NCBI GenBank assembly: GCA_028284395.1
Contig: JANQRV010000481.1
Span: 1 to 64,000, forward strand
DNA length: 64,000 bases
Source: Saprospiraceae bacterium
Lineage (GTDB): Bacteria > Bacteroidota > Bacteroidia > Chitinophagales > Saprospiraceae
Direction: 5' to 3'
Shown here: positions 61,646 to 64,000 of the stretch, piece by piece
How positions within the stretch are numbered: the stretch's first letter is position 1
Layout: the number at the start of each line of letters is the position of its first letter
Made by a program: the position numbers and the translations under genes
Notes under the pieces: generated by a model
Databases searched by the model: none
The model's input: the letters and a program-made list of their open reading frames with translations, nothing else
Told to the model about the DNA's origin: nothing

Positions 61646-64000
61646 ATGAATTATATCAGGTATTACGGAGGAAAAGAATTACCGGAGGGCGCGGAATTTC
61701 CATTCGACATCAAGGTTAATTTCAAACCGGTTTTTGACTTTTGGAAGGAGGAAGCTAAGAGCAAACACGTAGAAACGGCAGAAAAGGCAAAGGCGGTACT
61801 GAAAAAAATGGCCAAAGCACCAGAATTAGCAGGCTCGATCGAGGATGAGCAAATTCTGGAGAAGTACGGAGAAGAGCTACAGATGTTTTTAGCTCCGTTG
61901 TTTCCTAAATTACTGGGATTGAACGAGATAAAAGCAGCGTGTATACCATTTAGTCCGTATCTATTCAATGTTTCTCCGCGTTTAGACGGGATATTGAAGG
62001 CGGCAGATACCGAGTGCATCCACATGCGGCACGTTAGTTATGAGCAAATGTACATCAGTGCCTGTGTTTTCATCCTGAATTTTAAGTATGGAGCCGGTAT
62101 TAATTATGCAAAGTCTTTTTATTTCGATATACCTAATGCCGAAACGGGTGTCATTCGTCATTATCGGGTCTTTTTTAATGCAGATTTTACCACATTTACG
62201 CCAAAGAATGGTTTTAAGCCGTTGACAAAAGAGGAAATCAAAGAACTCACGGATAATTTTGGTGATTTTGAACTGTGGAAGGAAAAAATTCCGCCGGGAA
62301 GCTTTGATTATGAAGGATTTGCCATTATGAACTTCTTCGATGTTACTTCTGAAGAAGCAAAGTCTGCCCTAAAAAACGACCTACTGAAAAAAGATGCCTT
62401 ACAATCACCGGATGTCGTGGAGCAAATCCGCCATAATCTTGGCAAAATGCTGAACATTAAGGATATCAAACTCGGATTTGCGGTTTTCGACGAAGAACGA
62501 CAGTCCCTGAAATCACTGGGATATGGACTTTGGAACAGTGTTATTCTATCGGAGCAGGGCCAAAAAAAGGCCAGTGAAGCGTTTTGTGAGTATTCCTATC
62601 CACTAATCTTCAAGGAGCGCAAAATTTTTGCTATTTCCAAATTTGAGGAACGCTATGCGGATAACCCCGTGGTTAGTAAACTCCTTCGACACAATTTGAA
62701 GAGCTACTTGGCGGTCCCCCTAGTGTACAACGATGGTATCATTGGTATGTTGGAATTGGGCTCACAGGAGGAAAATGCTGTAAACTCTGTTATCGCACGA
62801 ACATTAGAAGAAGTGATTCCTTTGTTTACTACTGCCCTGCAACGGTCTTTAGATGAATTGGAGACTAAGCTGGAGGCCATAATTCAAGAAAAATGTACCG
62901 CCATCCACCCAACTGTTAGTTGGCGGTTCTTCGAAGCAGCAGAAAACTTATACAAACGGCAGCGCTTCTATGATACCAATACGATGGAGGAAATAGTCTT
63001 TAACGATGTAGTACCACTGTACGGTCAATCCGATATTAAGAGCTCTTCTACGCTCAGAAACAATGCCATTCAAGCGGACTTGATTGAACAATTTAATCTG
63101 GCGAAAGGCGTATTGGATTTGACCATGGACCGAATGAATTACCCCGTCTATGACAATCTTCGGTTTCGCATCGACCAATACATCAACAAGACAAGAGAAC
63201 GCCTGGGAGCAGGGGATGAACTTAAAGCTTTGGAATTTCTTAAACGGGAGATCTATCCAGTTTTCGACCATGTTAAAAGGTTGGACAGCGATATCAACGA
63301 GGCCGTCGTAGACTATCAGAACGCATTGGATACTGAACTGGAGGTAGTATACAAAGAAAGAAAGGCTTATGAAGATAGTGTAACGGCCTTAAATAATAAG
63401 ATTGCAGATTATTTAGAGAAAGCACAGGAAGAAGCACAAGAAATGTTTCCGCACTACTTTGAAAGGTATAAAACAGATGGTGTCGAATACAACATGTACA
63501 TTGGGCAGTCTCTCGTCAATCATCGTGATTATAATAACATTTATCTACATAATCTGAGACTCTGGCAGTTAAAGACAATGATTGAGGTCGAAAACGCAGT
63601 ACACCGTCTCCGACCACAAATGCCGATGCCTTTGGAAGTATGCTCCTTGATTTTGGTACATAGCAATCCGATGAGTATTCGCTTTCGGCAGGATGAGAAG
63701 CAATTTGATGTGGATGGAGCTTACAATGTTCGTTATGAGATTGTGAAGAAACGCATTGATAAAGCTTACATTAAAGGAACCGAAGAACGACTTACACAGC
63801 CGCGTAAGATCGCTATTGTTTATTCTCGAGATGAGGAATTGCAAGAATATCAGAATTATCTTGAATACCTTAGATCGATCGATTACATCAAAAAAGGAGT
63901 CGAAATTTTGGATTTGGAGAATATGCCCGGTGTAAATGGTTTAAAGGCCATTAGGGTCGAAGTGAATTACAAGGTCAAGCGGAAAAAACCCATTCCAAAG
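61646..64000 (+). CDS. Large GAF-domain protein, 3' end off window
   Basis: The frame opens at ATG 61646 (MNYIRYYGGKELPEGAEFPF) and runs to the right edge without a stop: 785 codons present. A GAF-like part lies near residues 230-400, with the segment LAVPLVYNDGIIGMLELGS at about 353-373. The rest is a helical/mixed cytosolic protein with no kinase, HTH or output motif in the visible part, and no membrane segment. Bacteroidota have long GAF proteins of this kind with unknown function. The sensed ligand and output are unknown. Confidence 0.75.
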   Translation, partial: MNYIRYYGGKELPEGAEFPFDIKVNFKPVFDFWKEEAKSKHVETAEKAKAVLKKMAKAPELAGSIEDEQILEKYGEELQMFLAPLFPKLLGLNEIKAACIPFSPYLFNVSPRLDGILKAADTECIHMRHVSYEQMYISACVFILNFKYGAGINYAKSFYFDIPNAETGVIRHYRVFFNADFTTFTPKNGFKPLTKEEIKELTDNFGDFELWKEKIPPGSFDYEGFAIMNFFDVTSEEAKSALKNDLLKKDALQSPDVVEQIRHNLGKMLNIKDIKLGFAVFDEERQSLKSLGYGLWNSVILSEQGQKKASEAFCEYSYPLIFKERKIFAISKFEERYADNPVVSKLLRHNLKSYLAVPLVYNDGIIGMLELGSQEENAVNSVIARTLEEVIPLFTTALQRSLDELETKLEAIIQEKCTAIHPTVSWRFFEAAENLYKRQRFYDTNTMEEIVFNDVVPLYGQSDIKSSSTLRNNAIQADLIEQFNLAKGVLDLTMDRMNYPVYDNLRFRIDQYINKTRERLGAGDELKALEFLKREIYPVFDHVKRLDSDINEAVVDYQNALDTELEVVYKERKAYEDSVTALNNKIADYLEKAQEEAQEMFPHYFERYKTDGVEYNMYIGQSLVNHRDYNNIYLHNLRLWQLKTMIEVENAVHRLRPQMPMPLEVCSLILVHSNPMSIRFRQDEKQFDVDGAYNVRYEIVKKRIDKAYIKGTEERLTQPRKIAIVYSRDEELQEYQNYLEYLRSIDYIKKGVEILDLENMPGVNGLKAIRVEVNYKVKRKKPIPK

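Noticed and set aside
1-64000. tRNA genes, rRNA genes, CRISPR arrays, insertion sequences, phage or integrated elements
   Set aside because: No cloverleaf with a recognisable TTCNA arm, no regular spaced repeats, no transposase or integrase reading frame was found by eye; gene content is chromosomal core and accessory.

Overview
The window is chromosomal DNA from a member of the Bacteroidota, most likely a Saprospiria/Lewinella-type marine or environmental aerobe. The evidence is a secreted subtilase with a type IX secretion C-terminal sorting domain, a TonB-dependent receptor with a carboxypeptidase-like N-terminal domain, the gene order gcvH-VanZ-tonB, a Rho factor with a long charged insertion, the large (about 630-residue) PRPP amidotransferase, very few Shine-Dalgarno sites, and several Bacteroidota-type promoters (TTTG or TTG, then about 18-20 bases, then TAnnTTTG). 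Base composition is even and moderately AT-rich. I see no transposon, phage, tRNA, rRNA or CRISPR array. The genus is an inference.

Layout. 1-3112: a left-truncated outer-membrane protein with a degenerate phosphoesterase head. 3409-7033: a TonB-dependent receptor and a LytS-type sensor kinase. 7060-12575: a compact six-gene operon built round a Rieske/thiamine-diphosphate enzyme fusion, a ferric-reductase-like membrane protein with its own cytosolic Rieske domain, and a membrane-anchored protein with a conserved Cys/His motif. 12559-13872: a lipoprotein and a tiny membrane ORF. 13962-20259 with 20377-21123: the SpoIIM-DUF4129-DUF4350-MoxR-DUF58 operon divergent from an RDD gene. 21127-23280: RlmD, a small unknown protein and an atypical receiver. 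23313-28038: the T9SS protease and rho. 28437-31358: serS, a membrane zinc peptidase, frr and rpmH. 31373-36943: a TPR protein, tonB, VanZ-like, gcvH, a eukaryotic-type citrate synthase and an unknown exported protein. 37071-42095: purine metabolism (PurF-like, Hpt), an M28 peptidase and an inositol-phosphatase-like enzyme. 42251-47557: an ABC permease followed by a Wzx/Wzz/Wzy-like polysaccharide set. 47554-50764: FkbM methyltransferase, a reductive-dehalogenase-like iron-sulfur protein and an LPG-synthase-like membrane protein. 50892-53316: GlsB-like protein, VWA protein and HTH regulator. 53695-60510: outer-membrane protein, acyl-CoA dehydrogenase, cytochrome P450, Cys-rich lipoprotein and propionyl-CoA synthetase-like enzyme. 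60507-64000: small unknown protein, DinB-like protein and a right-truncated GAF protein.

The best candidate for an undescribed system is the operon at 7060-12575. Its two main proteins both carry intact Rieske ligands. By topology both Rieske domains should face the cytosol, so a thiamine-diphosphate oxidase could pass electrons to a membrane b-type cytochrome through paired [2Fe-2S] centres. No such pathway is known to me, so this is inference. The most interesting non-coding structures are a promoter-terminator pair with no ORF on the minus strand at 38965-39091 (candidate small RNA with an operator-like palindrome), a 15-bp hairpin that contains the start codon of the flippase gene (43533-43572), two stacked hairpins ending at the start codon at 53695, back-to-back rho/serS promoters, and a duplicated 15-mer operator-like element between the acyl-CoA dehydrogenase and P450 genes.
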